Assembly (NCBI GenBank): GCA_902541285.1
Contig: CACBQD010000002.1
Coordinates: forward strand, 1 to 64,000
Source of the DNA: an uncultured Pelagibacteraceae bacterium
GTDB lineage: Bacteria > Pseudomonadota > Alphaproteobacteria > Pelagibacterales > Pelagibacteraceae
Reading direction: 5' to 3'
DNA: 64,000 bases
Shown: positions 32,158 to 41,473 of the stretch, piece by piece
How positions within the stretch are numbered: position 1 is the stretch's first letter
Layout: every line of letters starts with the position of its first letter
Program-made: the position numbers and the translations under genes
The notes under the pieces: model-generated
Told to the model about the DNA's origin: nothing
The model's input: only the letters and a program-made list of their open reading frames with translations
Database searches by the model: none

Positions 32158-35100
32158 TTAAATTTGTTTAAAAGAAGAATTATATAGTTTTTCAACATTT
32201 TCATCTAACTCAATTTGAATTAATTCCAATCCATTAAGATGATCTTGTTCAGAAATTAAATTTTCTTCAAATCTTAGTCTAATTTCAGATGCTTTTAAAA
32301 AAATATTGTTAAATTTTTTTAAAGTTTTTTCATTAGGTATTATAATCGGTACTTTTCTAATATCATTAATTTGAATATTAACTGACGAATTAAGAAAATT
32401 TCTTAGATAATTAAATATAAAATTTGAATTTAACATACAAACTAAATATTCATTAGATACTAATTTATTTTTTGAACTTAATGTCATACTCGCTACATCG
32501 TAAACAGACTCATTATTCATTTTACATTTTATATATTTAGAATTTGGATTTAAAATATTTGACCAACAAAAACCCTTAGTAAAATAAAATTCTCTATTTC
32601 TTATAACTGGCATTCCTTTACCAGGTTTTCCTGAATTTGAAATAAACCAATTAACAGTTTTTCTATCCCATTTGATAAAAAAAGGAGTTTTTCCAATCCA
32701 CTTATTACCATCCTTATCTCCTTTATCGTATTTTACATAAATCTTATTATTGTCATTAATACCATCTTCTTTATCTTTTTGTGAAATTTGATTGATATTC
32801 GCTACTTCATTTTTTTGTATAATCTTATAAAGAAATCCTTGACCAAATATATCTCTACCAAATTCCTTTTTTGCATTAGAGAATAAACTTCTGATTTCTT
32901 TTTCATCTAAAGTAAAAAAATTTTTTTTAAATTCAGATAAATCACTAAATTTGCGGAATTTTTTGTATAAATTAGATTTTTTATATTTATTAATAAAATC
33001 GAAATATTTTTCAGCTCTAATATTTTTTACTCTTTCAGATTCTTTTGTGTTATTGAGGACGCCTATAAAATCACCATTATTACCTGTTGCTAATCCTTGG
33101 CCACCAACTGATATTAATCCTAGCAAAGTAATATCACCAATTTTTAATTTATCATTATATTGCTTAAGTATTGAAATATTTTTTTCTATTGACGAACTTG
33201 TTTTAATCAAGTTCCAATAATTTTTATAATCTTTTGAAACAGGTTTGACTATTTTATCATTAATTAACAAATTTTCTTTAGATGGATTAAAAAAAACATT
33301 GTTAAATGTTTCTAAATAAAGATTTTGCTGAATACTAATACTATATTCATTAATATTTTGTTTAAAAACTTTTTTTAATATTTTTTCCCAACCTTTGATG
33401 TCCTTGTTGTCCTCAATAGAATTACTTTGTAAATTTCTTAAATCAATATAATCGATTTTATTATTATTGATAAATTTCCTTTTTTTAAAAATGAAAATGC
33501 AAGTATCAACTAATGCTTTAAAAGCTTTTGGTATAGTTACAAATTTATCAACTTCATATTTTAAAATTAAATCACGCATATTTTTTTTAGTTTGAAGTGT
33601 CATAAATGTATCTGAAGTTATGAAAGTGACTATCCCTTTATCTTTAACAATAAAACTAGCTAAAAATGTAAAATGATTATATAGATCATCTAAAAAAGAA
33701 TAGCTTTCTTTTAAATCGTTTTTCCAATCATATTTATTTACTTGTTTTATTCCGATATAAGGAGGATTTGAAACAACTATATCAAAGCCACCATTTAGAT
33801 AAAATACATCTGCAAAAAAAATCCCCCACGGAAAAAAATTTCTGTAAGTATTTATTGAAATTAAATTTTCAATTTCATTAAAATCGAGTTTTAACTTTGA
33901 ATCTGAATATGAATTTTCAATAATGCACTTGAATATTTCAATCATTAGAAATTCAATATCTTTTTTTAAAATTTTTTTTTTTGAATATGAAATGCTTTTA
34001 AAAAAATCACTTTGTTTAATTGCTAATTTTTTTATTAAATCTTCTAATAATGATTGTGTAGCAAACATTTCTAAAGAAGAATTTTTATCCTCAAAAATTT
34101 TTGATCCAAAATTAATTCCTTTGAATTTTTCTATTAGACTGTTACCCTGAATAATCTTAAAATCTAAATTTGGTAAAGCTTCAGTTTTTTCATAATCATT
34201 TTCTTCAACTATTAATGATAACCACAATCTTAATTTTGATATTTCGATAGCTGATTTATTAATATCGACTCCATATATAGAATTTTTTATACAATCTCTT
34301 TTAATATAGTAATTTGACGTCTTATATTTTTTATCTAAAAAATTTTTTAAAGATGACCTGATTCTCACAATAATGTTAATAAATGTAACTGCGAATGCAC
34401 CTGAACCTATAGCCGGATCACATATCTTAATTTCTGATAAAAACTTATCTAATTCTTTTGCATTTATCTTTATGTCAGGATTGATTTCAATTTGAAAATT
34501 TTCATTTTCAACTAAATCATTTATTTGAGCCTTAGAAATAATATTTTCAAATTTATTTTCTATCGATCGCTTTAGACTTTGTTCACACATGTATTTAACT
34601 ACTGATCTTGGTGTATAAAATGGTGCTTCTTCGTGTTTAATATTTTCTGGTAGGAGATTTTCAAATACTTTTCCTAACATTTCAGGATCCACAGCTAGAT
34701 CAACATCAACAGAAAGATTCTCGTCGACTGTAAAATTATAAAGATCAAAGATATCAAGTATTCCAGTATTTTGTTTATTAGAAAAAGTCTTATTAGGAAT
34801 ATTCAAAATTTCATTTTTCCAATCATATCCATCATAATATTCAAATAATCCACCGCCGATATAAGGAAGCTTGCAGGAAATTTTTTCATTATAAAAATTA
34901 TCATTTTTTTTATTTAATCCATCATAAAAAAAATGTTCTAGAAAATCGTTGAAGAAATTTTTATCTTTTTTTTTATACTCTTCAAATTTATTTCTCAAAA
35001 AAGATAAATCTCCCTTGCCGAAATTTTTATCCTTGGGTACTCCCAACCAACCTTTTTTCTGCAAAAAATAACAGAATGTTATTTGTCCAAGTAATTTTCT

Positions 35101-35718
35101 TGCAAAAAAATTTGTATCTAAATTTATCTTCCTCGCAAATCTAGAAAATATTTTATCTTCATCTAAATATTTTGATAAATATTTATAAAGAATTTTGTAA
35201 TCTAAAAAAAATTGTTCACTTACAACTTCAATATCAAATCTATTATAAAGATCATTAAAATTTAAAATTTTACCTTTCTTTATCAGTTGAGATGTTGGGG
35301 TATGTATCTTGCTATCTGGACCAAGTAAAAATGATAATCTCTTAGGATTTGAGTATTCTTTTTTTACTTTTTTGTCAGAAATCCATTCTATTGAGCTTGT
35401 TATAAACGAGAGTCTATAATTTAAATCCTTTTTAGAATAAGTTACTGCAAGAACATTTGAGAAGGAAAAAAAAGATAACAATCTAAATATTTCTTTTGAT
35501 ATTGTTAGTCTACTTCTTTCTGAAATATTGTGTTCAATTTCTATTACTTTAAGATCATTAAGTGAATTTACTTCAGCCAATAATATTGCTTTTTCAAAAA
35601 GGTCAAAACTTTTATCTATTTTTAAATCTTTATTTATATAACTGGTATCTTCGGGCAACAAATTTATCAAAAATTCAGCAAACTCTTCTGAATTGTACTT
35701 TTTTGAAAAATCAATCAT
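32158..35718 (-). CDS. Eco57I-type adenine-specific DNA methyltransferase with target-recognition region
   Basis: A large (about 1186 aa) N6-adenine DNA methyltransferase. SAM motif I is DPAIGSGAF near residue 424 and the catalytic motif IV is NPPYIGIKQ near residue 641. YTPRSVVKYMCEQSL upstream is the usual Eco57I/type I-like motif X region. The N-terminal 180 residues (VIEIEHNISERSRLTISKEIF; SNPKRLSFLLGPDSKIHTP) resemble those of other large Eco57I-family enzymes, and the last 250 residues (NRKTVNWFISNSGKPGKG ... VPIIIPNEKTL) look like a TaqI-type specificity domain. ATG at 35718 overlaps the helicase stop by 8 bp. With the helicase it forms a likely restriction-modification-like pair; target unknown. 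Confidence 0.88.
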   Translation of the reverse strand: MIDFSKKYNSEEFAEFLINLLPEDTSYINKDLKIDKSFDLFEKAILLAEVNSLNDLKVIEIEHNISERSRLTISKEIFRLLSFFSFSNVLAVTYSKKDLNYRLSFITSSIEWISDKKVKKEYSNPKRLSFLLGPDSKIHTPTSQLIKKGKILNFNDLYNRFDIEVVSEQFFLDYKILYKYLSKYLDEDKIFSRFARKINLDTNFFARKLLGQITFCYFLQKKGWLGVPKDKNFGKGDLSFLRNKFEEYKKKDKNFFNDFLEHFFYDGLNKKNDNFYNEKISCKLPYIGGGLFEYYDGYDWKNEILNIPNKTFSNKQNTGILDIFDLYNFTVDENLSVDVDLAVDPEMLGKVFENLLPENIKHEEAPFYTPRSVVKYMCEQSLKRSIENKFENIISKAQINDLVENENFQIEINPDIKINAKELDKFLSEIKICDPAIGSGAFAVTFINIIVRIRSSLKNFLDKKYKTSNYYIKRDCIKNSIYGVDINKSAIEISKLRLWLSLIVEENDYEKTEALPNLDFKIIQGNSLIEKFKGINFGSKIFEDKNSSLEMFATQSLLEDLIKKLAIKQSDFFKSISYSKKKILKKDIEFLMIEIFKCIIENSYSDSKLKLDFNEIENLISINTYRNFFPWGIFFADVFYLNGGFDIVVSNPPYIGIKQVNKYDWKNDLKESYSFLDDLYNHFTFLASFIVKDKGIVTFITSDTFMTLQTKKNMRDLILKYEVDKFVTIPKAFKALVDTCIFIFKKRKFINNNKIDYIDLRNLQSNSIEDNKDIKGWEKILKKVFKQNINEYSISIQQNLYLETFNNVFFNPSKENLLINDKIVKPVSKDYKNYWNLIKTSSSIEKNISILKQYNDKLKIGDITLLGLISVGGQGLATGNNGDFIGVLNNTKESERVKNIRAEKYFDFINKYKKSNLYKKFRKFSDLSEFKKNFFTLDEKEIRSLFSNAKKEFGRDIFGQGFLYKIIQKNEVANINQISQKDKEDGINDNNKIYVKYDKGDKDGNKWIGKTPFFIKWDRKTVNWFISNSGKPGKGMPVIRNREFYFTKGFCWSNILNPNSKYIKCKMNNESVYDVASMTLSSKNKLVSNEYLVCMLNSNFIFNYLRNFLNSSVNIQINDIRKVPIIIPNEKTLKKFNNIFLKASEIRLRFEENLISEQDHLNGLELIQIELDENVEKLYNSSFKQI

Positions 35719-38700
35719 TAACAATTTCTTCTGATATGATTAGTTTTTCTATTTGTTTATCGATACTCTTTGCCTTAGAAATTATCTTATTTAAATAATC
35801 AATTGGAATATCTGATATTAATTGCTTTAAATTATCCTCAAGATTCTTTTTAGAAATACCCCTGATTTGTTTTAAAAATCTAGGAGGTAATGCATCTAAT
35901 TCTTTGATGACAATCAATAAATCTTTCAAATATGCTGTATATTGAGCATTATTCATTCGCAATATTAATTCAATTTTTTGGATTGCATCTCTTTTTCCCT
36001 TATCCAATGCAGCAATAAACTGTTTTTTAAACAAACCTTTAATAGCTAATAAATATTGTTTTTCAAAATTTGATGTAACCTCTTTCGACCTTTCAGACTC
36101 ACTAGATTGAAATAACCTCAAATATTTGTCAGGTGTGAGAATTTTAAATTTATTTTTGATATCTAAAAATCTAAACATAGACTCATCACCTTTTTTAGCA
36201 TAGAGAAGAATTCCTGACCCTTCTCGAGTTTTAATTTTTCTATTAATTCTAATTCTTGGTGGAAGATCTCTAATTTGTTTTATTTTTTCGGGATTACTTT
36301 CTCTTAAATTATAAATGATATTTTCAAAATAAGATTCTGGGTTTTCTTCTTCATTCAAAATATCCTTATACTGATCTTTAAAAAAAGATTCTAAGTCTTC
36401 ATCTTTTGTTAGAACTTTAGTATCATCACCAAACAATGCTTTAAACATTGACATTTTTAGGCTAGTTATTTTCTTTGTTCTAACCTCTTTTTCACCAATT
36501 CCTGTTGGAAAAAAATTATAAATAAATAATTCATCAAAGATCTTTTTATTGATCCTATTAATTCTTCCAACTCTTTGAATCACTTTTGTTGGGTTATAAG
36601 GAATATCATAATTGATAATTGTCCCAGCTCTATTAAGATTATATCCCTCCGCTATCGCATCAGTAGCTACTAAAATTTTATAATTATTGTCCTTTTTATC
36701 TGAACTTGCATCAAACTCATTTTTTAAAATTTTTTTATTATCTTTTTTTGTTCCCTGTTTAGCTGTATATTTAAAAACCTTGTATTTATTCTTTAAAAGC
36801 TTTTCATATAAATAATCAGCTGTGTCAGCAAATTCAGTAAATATTAATATCTTTCTTTTATCAGGTCTTGAAAGTTCCATTTTTAATCTTTCCTCAAACT
36901 TGTCAAATTTAGGATCTTTAAAATTATTACTTAGAATTTTAGACCATCTTAATTTTAAATTTTGTAATACTGAAATATCATTTAATAAATCAGAAAAATA
37001 TTCTTCCCTTAATTCCTCTTTTTTAATATGCCAAAACCCTTTATCTTTTAATTTTTTAAATTCAGGAACAGTCTCAATTTTTTCAACATCTAAATTGTCA
37101 TCATCACCAATGACTATGCTTACGGGGTCTGGTAGATTTCCTTTTCTATATATTGGCACAATTTTATGTTTTTCATAATATTCTTTAATCATTATGTTTG
37201 AATTTATAATAGCGTCTAAAGTTTTTAAAAATGATGATGTGCAACTTTCAAATCTTCTTACTAATAACCTTTTAATAAAATCATCCATATTTTCTTGAGT
37301 TTTTCTTAAAAGCTCTTTTTCTACGCCCGCACGATCAGCTATTTCTAAAAAAAATTTTGCTTTAATATAAGTTGTTGGTTTATACCTTGCTCCTGTATAT
37401 TCTTTAATATCCGATTTTGGAGCTATTATGTTTAGAGTATCTATATACAATTCAGTTAATTCTCCTAAATTATAATCAATTAATCTTGGATCACTTACTT
37501 TTGGAAATTCAATCTTCTGCCTTTCTAAATCTTTTTTATATCTATCAATTCTTAATAAATCTAAGCGTGATCTTCGAATTACTATAGGAGACAACATGGT
37601 TCTCATCTGACCAGCAATTTTATCTCTTTTATCTTTAATTTGCTTAAAATCTGATGGCTTACCAGGATTAAGTTTTGATATAGAGTTATACTCTTTAATC
37701 AAATCTTTAAATTCATCTGATAAATTTTCAATTGTTTGCAATGATGACTTTGTTGGAATTTGAAAAAGTTTAATCATATTAAAAATATCTTGAGGTTTGT
37801 TATTAAAAGGAGTTGCTGAGAGAAGAATAACTTTATTTTTTGTACATAGTTTGTGCAAATCACCGTAATCAATTGTTAAGTCGTTTCTATAATAATGAGC
37901 TTCATCTAGAATAATTGTGTTATCCTCATTTGGTCTTTCAAATTTAAAAGTGTCTTGAATTTTTCCTCTAGAAATTACTTTTGCGGGTACACCAGCTATA
38001 TTCATATATTCTTCCCATTGATCTATTAAATGAGGTGGACAAACAACAATTGTGTTATTGGAAAGGTTTTTAGCTATAGCTGATGCAATAATGCTTTTTC
38101 CTAAACCCACCACATCAGCAATTATAATACCCTGATGTTTTTTGATTATATCTAATCCTTTTATAATGGCATCTTCTTGATATTTTACGTTAAAAAACTG
38201 ACCAGAAGAAAATTCTCTAGGAGTTAAAATTTTATTATCATCTTTATTTTGAAAATATTCATCTAAAACTTTTAAAAATAAATCATAAGGTTTTGGTGTT
38301 TTATTAATCCAAGTCTTTTTTATTACTTTATCCTCAAATTCTTTAAAATTTTCCTTGCTTACAATAGGTATACTTCTTGACCAACCTTCCTCAAATCTTT
38401 CAATATGAGCATCAAAATTTTCTTTATCATTAAATAGATAATTATTATTTTTTTGTAAATTATTTAAAAAACCTGATCTTGAAAAATTGCTAGATCCAGC
38501 AAGAACAGAACCTGGAGAAGAATTTTTATTTTTTTTTATATGATATTTAAAAATAAAAAACTTTGAATGATCATTTTTTTCTGGGTCACATCTTATTTCT
38601 AGGGTTCCATTTTTTATTTTTTCAACAAAAAGATTATGTGAATCAAGACGTATTTTCTGATCTAATATTTCCGTTGTATTTATATCATTAGAGAGATAAT

Positions 38701-38941
38701 TAAAATAACGCTCTTTAATAGCAGATGAGGATTGAGTAAGATCAAATATTTTTTGATCATAATTAATTCCAATTATTATCTTAATTTTTTTGTCTTTAAG
38801 AGATTTATAAATTTCATCGAAACCAGAAAACCAAAAATATCCTACTTGCACAAAAAATTCATTACAACTAGGTAGTATTTCTTTTTGAATTTGACTAACT
38901 GTTTTTTCTGTATTTCTTATTAGGGGCACATTATTAGTCAT
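35711..38941 (-). CDS. PLD-nuclease / SNF2-type helicase fusion
   Basis: A 1076-aa two-domain protein. Residues 1-200 form a phospholipase D-like nuclease domain with one HxK motif (DHSKFFIF, His125, Lys127) and the partner GSSNFSRSGF near residue 150. Residues 250-800 are a superfamily 2 helicase: motif I ADVVGLGKS (275-283), VVCPPHLIDQWEEY, motif II DEAH (346-349), SATPFNN (375), then ILIFTEFADTADYL and ATDAIAEGYNLNRAGTIINYDIPYNPTKVIQRVGRINR. The last 250 residues are helical and Lys-rich. It precedes the methyltransferase in the operon. TATAAT at 38955-38950 (minus strand) lies 8 bp before the ATG. A single HKD motif suggests a dimer as the active nuclease. Confidence 0.88.
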   Translation of the reverse strand: MTNNVPLIRNTEKTVSQIQKEILPSCNEFFVQVGYFWFSGFDEIYKSLKDKKIKIIIGINYDQKIFDLTQSSSAIKERYFNYLSNDINTTEILDQKIRLDSHNLFVEKIKNGTLEIRCDPEKNDHSKFFIFKYHIKKNKNSSPGSVLAGSSNFSRSGFLNNLQKNNNYLFNDKENFDAHIERFEEGWSRSIPIVSKENFKEFEDKVIKKTWINKTPKPYDLFLKVLDEYFQNKDDNKILTPREFSSGQFFNVKYQEDAIIKGLDIIKKHQGIIIADVVGLGKSIIASAIAKNLSNNTIVVCPPHLIDQWEEYMNIAGVPAKVISRGKIQDTFKFERPNEDNTIILDEAHYYRNDLTIDYGDLHKLCTKNKVILLSATPFNNKPQDIFNMIKLFQIPTKSSLQTIENLSDEFKDLIKEYNSISKLNPGKPSDFKQIKDKRDKIAGQMRTMLSPIVIRRSRLDLLRIDRYKKDLERQKIEFPKVSDPRLIDYNLGELTELYIDTLNIIAPKSDIKEYTGARYKPTTYIKAKFFLEIADRAGVEKELLRKTQENMDDFIKRLLVRRFESCTSSFLKTLDAIINSNIMIKEYYEKHKIVPIYRKGNLPDPVSIVIGDDDNLDVEKIETVPEFKKLKDKGFWHIKKEELREEYFSDLLNDISVLQNLKLRWSKILSNNFKDPKFDKFEERLKMELSRPDKRKILIFTEFADTADYLYEKLLKNKYKVFKYTAKQGTKKDNKKILKNEFDASSDKKDNNYKILVATDAIAEGYNLNRAGTIINYDIPYNPTKVIQRVGRINRINKKIFDELFIYNFFPTGIGEKEVRTKKITSLKMSMFKALFGDDTKVLTKDEDLESFFKDQYKDILNEEENPESYFENIIYNLRESNPEKIKQIRDLPPRIRINRKIKTREGSGILLYAKKGDESMFRFLDIKNKFKILTPDKYLRLFQSSESERSKEVTSNFEKQYLLAIKGLFKKQFIAALDKGKRDAIQKIELILRMNNAQYTAYLKDLLIVIKELDALPPRFLKQIRGISKKNLEDNLKQLISDIPIDYLNKIISKAKSIDKQIEKLIISEEIVND

Positions 38942-38961
38942 AGATATAAATTATATGAATA

Positions 38962-38983
38962 TCTAGAACGAGACTAGAACTAA
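38962..38983 (+). repeat. Tandem 11-bp repeat, right end of island
   Basis: TCTAGAACGAG (38962-38972) and ACTAGAACTAA (38973-38983), related unit by unit to the left-end pair in the same orientation. They sit 20-40 bp upstream of the helicase ATG, near its -35 region, so an operator role is also possible. Confidence 0.55.
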
Positions 38984-39016
38984 AGTTAAAATTCTAAAAA
39001 TTTTTTGTTCTCTTTT

Positions 39017-39045
39017 TTGTTGAATTTTTAAATTATACTTATAAA
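39017..39045 (+). promoter_or_regulatory. tRNA-Ser promoter, island-borne
   Basis: TTGTTG (39017-39022), 17-bp spacer, TATAAA (39040-39045). A start about 7 bases downstream falls a few bases before the mature tRNA 5' end at 39057. It lies inside the island, so the element supplies transcription of the restored tRNA. Confidence 0.5.
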
Positions 39046-39056
39046 ACCTTGCTCAC

Positions 39057-39146
39057 GGAGAGATGGCTGAGCGGTTGAAAGCACCGGTCTTGAAAACCGG
39101 CAAAGGGGCAACTCTTTCCTGGGTTCGAATCCCAGTCTCTCCGCCA
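39057..39146 (+). tRNA. tRNA-Ser (anticodon TGA), island attachment site
   Basis: Full class II tRNA with long variable arm: acceptor GGAGAGA pairs with TCTCTCC, anticodon stem CCGGT/ACCGG with loop CTTGAAA (anticodon TGA), variable arm with AAAGG...CTTT, T-arm CTGGG-TTCGAAT-CCCAG, discriminator G and encoded CCA at 39144-39146. Bases 39057-39095 are the right copy of the island's 39-bp repeat. Confidence 0.97.
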
Positions 39147-39407
39147 CTAATATTTATTTTTAAATTCTATAAGTTTTTCTAAGATGATTTTATCTTCAAA
39201 ATCTTTTGAATTTTTACCTAAACTTAAGTTGACTAAAGTTTCGTCATCAAAATTAATTAACTTATCTAAAGAAACTAATTCTTTATGATCAAGATTGTCA
39301 ATAATTGAATTAACAAATTTAGAAACAAAGATATCCATTTCTTTTGTTCCACGATATTGAGCTCTGTATAAAATTTTATTAATTAAATTTTGTTTGTTTG
39401 AATCCAT
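39147..39407 (-). CDS. sdhE: FAD assembly factor SdhE (succinate dehydrogenase flavinylation)
   Basis: An 86-aa helical protein that helps insert FAD covalently into SdhA. The diagnostic motif is KILYRAQYRGTKEMDIFVSKFV (RGxxEMD near residues 19-25), followed by LDHKELVSLDKLINFDDETL. Length matches the SdhE/Sdh5 family. Divergent from recG, as in many alphaproteobacteria. Its stop codon abuts the encoded CCA of tRNA-Ser. Confidence 0.9.
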   Translation of the reverse strand: MDSNKQNLINKILYRAQYRGTKEMDIFVSKFVNSIIDNLDHKELVSLDKLINFDDETLVNLSLGKNSKDFEDKIILEKLIEFKNKY

Positions 39408-39433
39408 TAATTAAATCTTTATATATATAAATC

Positions 39434-41473
39434 ATGAATGATCACGAATATTTATTGTCAAATATTCAGAATATTAAAGGTATAGGGACAAAAACAAGCC
39501 AATTATTTAAAAGAAAAAATATAAATACAATTTTTGATTTATTGTGGCATTTACCCACAAGTAAAATTGAAAATTCAAAAGTAACAAATGTTAGTGATAT
39601 ACAAATAGGTAAGTTACAAACGATTAAATTAACACCCCTAAAATATAATTTTCCTAGAATAAGAAGATTGCCCAATAGAGTTGTATGTCAAAGTAAAGAT
39701 ATAAAAATAGATTGTGTTTTTTTTAATTCATATGAAGGATATATAAAAAAAATCTTACCATTAAATACTGAAATAATAATAAGTGGAAAAATTAATTTTT
39801 TTAGAAATAAATATCAAATCACTAATCCGACTCAGGTTAAAGAAAGTAATGAAAGTATCTTAGAAACTCAAAATAAATATAGTCTTACAGATGGTCTTAC
39901 AATCAATAAATACAATAATATAATTAATGAAGTTTTAAAGGAATTACCAGATTTAGATGAGTGGCTAAATGATGATATAAAGAAAAAATTTAATAATATT
40001 AAGTGGAAAGACGCAATCTTAAAAATTCACAGTCTTGATACTAAAGAAATTTTAAAATCTAAGTATTATAAACGGTTAGTTTTTGACGAATTGTTTGCTC
40101 ATTTTTTATTATCCTCAAAGATAAGAACTAAAATAAAAAAAATAAAGAAATCACAAAAAATTTTTAAAGATTGTAAGGAAAAATTGATACAAGATTTAAA
40201 TTTTAAATTAACAAATGATCAAGAAGCAGCAATAAAAATTATAAACGAAGATCTTAAATCAAAAAGTAGAATGTTTAGACTTTTACAAGGAGATGTTGGA
40301 TCTGGCAAAACAATTGTATCAATGATAGCAGCGGTAAATTGTATAAATGCTGGATATCAAACAAGTTTTATGGTGCCTACTGAAATTCTAGCAAAGCAAC
40401 ATTTTTCTTTTGCTAAAAAATATCTACCCAAAAATATAAAAATTGAAATGTTAACAGGTAAGTCAAAATATGCTGATAGAAAGAAAATTTTAGAAAATCT
40501 TAAACTTGGTAAGATAGACTTTCTGATAGGAACACATGCGTTATTCCAAAAAAAAGTTGAATATAATAAATTGGGTTTAATAATAATTGATGAACAACAT
40601 AAGTTTGGTGTTCGTCAGCGTAAAGATTTATCAGAAAAAGGTGGAAATAACTGCGATGTTCTAGTCATGTCTGCAACTCCAATACCAAGAACAATGATGA
40701 TGACGGTTTATGGTGATATGGATTTAACCTTAATTAAAGAAAAACCAAAAAATAGAAAAAAAATAGTCACTTACAGTAAGTTAGAAGATAAAATATCTGA
40801 AATAATTAGATTTGTTAAAAAAGAAATTTCTAATAAAAATCAAATTTTCTGGGTTTGTCCTTTGATAGAAGAGTCGAAAAAAGTTGAACAACAATCTGTT
40901 GTAAATAAATTTAAGTATTTAGAAAAATATTTTAAGAATAGAATTGGATTAATTCATGGTTCACTTGATAAGGATGAAAGGAACAAAATTTTAAATAATT
41001 TCTTAGATAGAAAGTTGGATATATTGGTTTCAACCACTGTTATTGAGGTTGGAATTGATTTTCCTAATGCTAACGTAATTGTTATTGAAAATGCTGATAA
41101 GTATGGTTTATCCCAATTACATCAGTTACGAGGTCGTGTCGGACGTGGTAGTAAACAATCTTACTGTATATTGATGTTTAAATCCTCACTAAGTGAAAAT
41201 GCAAAAAAAAGAATTAACATTCTAAAAAGTTCAGATGACGGTTTTGTAATTTCTGAGGAAGATATGAAATTACGTGGATATGGAGATTTGTTAGGATTTA
41301 AGCAAAGTGGAATTAAAAATTTTAGATTAGCTGATCCCATATTAAATGAAGATTTATTCTTACTTGCTGAGGCAGAAGTAAAAAAATTAGAGATGAAAGG
41401 TGATAATTTCAGTAAATATAATAAATTATTAAAATTATACGATCGAGCCTCAATAATTAACGAAATTTCTTAA
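39434..41473 (+). CDS. recG: ATP-dependent DNA helicase RecG
   Basis: Remodels stalled replication forks and Holliday junctions. The 679-aa protein has an N-terminal wedge (OB) domain with LQNIKGIGTKTSQLFKRKNINTIFDLLWHLP, Walker A RLLQGDVGSGKTIVSMIAA near residue 285, GTHALFQ, LIIIDEQHKFGVRQR (DEQH box), SATPIPRT, and the C-terminal ATTVIEVGIDFPNA-like STTVIEVGIDFPNANVIVIENADKYGLSQLHQLRGRVGRG. Full length. It is convergent with the DUF502 gene (4-bp overlap). Confidence 0.97.
   Translation: MNDHEYLLSNIQNIKGIGTKTSQLFKRKNINTIFDLLWHLPTSKIENSKVTNVSDIQIGKLQTIKLTPLKYNFPRIRRLPNRVVCQSKDIKIDCVFFNSYEGYIKKILPLNTEIIISGKINFFRNKYQITNPTQVKESNESILETQNKYSLTDGLTINKYNNIINEVLKELPDLDEWLNDDIKKKFNNIKWKDAILKIHSLDTKEILKSKYYKRLVFDELFAHFLLSSKIRTKIKKIKKSQKIFKDCKEKLIQDLNFKLTNDQEAAIKIINEDLKSKSRMFRLLQGDVGSGKTIVSMIAAVNCINAGYQTSFMVPTEILAKQHFSFAKKYLPKNIKIEMLTGKSKYADRKKILENLKLGKIDFLIGTHALFQKKVEYNKLGLIIIDEQHKFGVRQRKDLSEKGGNNCDVLVMSATPIPRTMMMTVYGDMDLTLIKEKPKNRKKIVTYSKLEDKISEIIRFVKKEISNKNQIFWVCPLIEESKKVEQQSVVNKFKYLEKYFKNRIGLIHGSLDKDERNKILNNFLDRKLDILVSTTVIEVGIDFPNANVIVIENADKYGLSQLHQLRGRVGRGSKQSYCILMFKSSLSENAKKRINILKSSDDGFVISEEDMKLRGYGDLLGFKQSGIKNFRLADPILNEDLFLLAEAEVKKLEMKGDNFSKYNKLLKLYDRASIINEIS

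Larger units (their letters stand above)
31564..39095. mobile_element. tRNA-Ser genomic island carrying a helicase-methyltransferase defence pair
   Basis: About 7.5 kb between two exact 39-bp direct repeats of the tRNA-Ser 5' half (31564-31602 and 39057-39095). Contents: an exported 124-aa protein, an Eco57I-type methyltransferase and a PLD-helicase, all on the minus strand. Tandem 11-bp repeats lie near both ends (31717-31738 and 38962-38983). No integrase or replication gene is present, so the element is non-autonomous, decayed or mobilised in trans. The intact tRNA at the right end has its 5' half and promoter on the island side; removing one repeat unit would rejoin rarD, tRNA-Ser, sdhE and recG. 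Confidence 0.85.
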
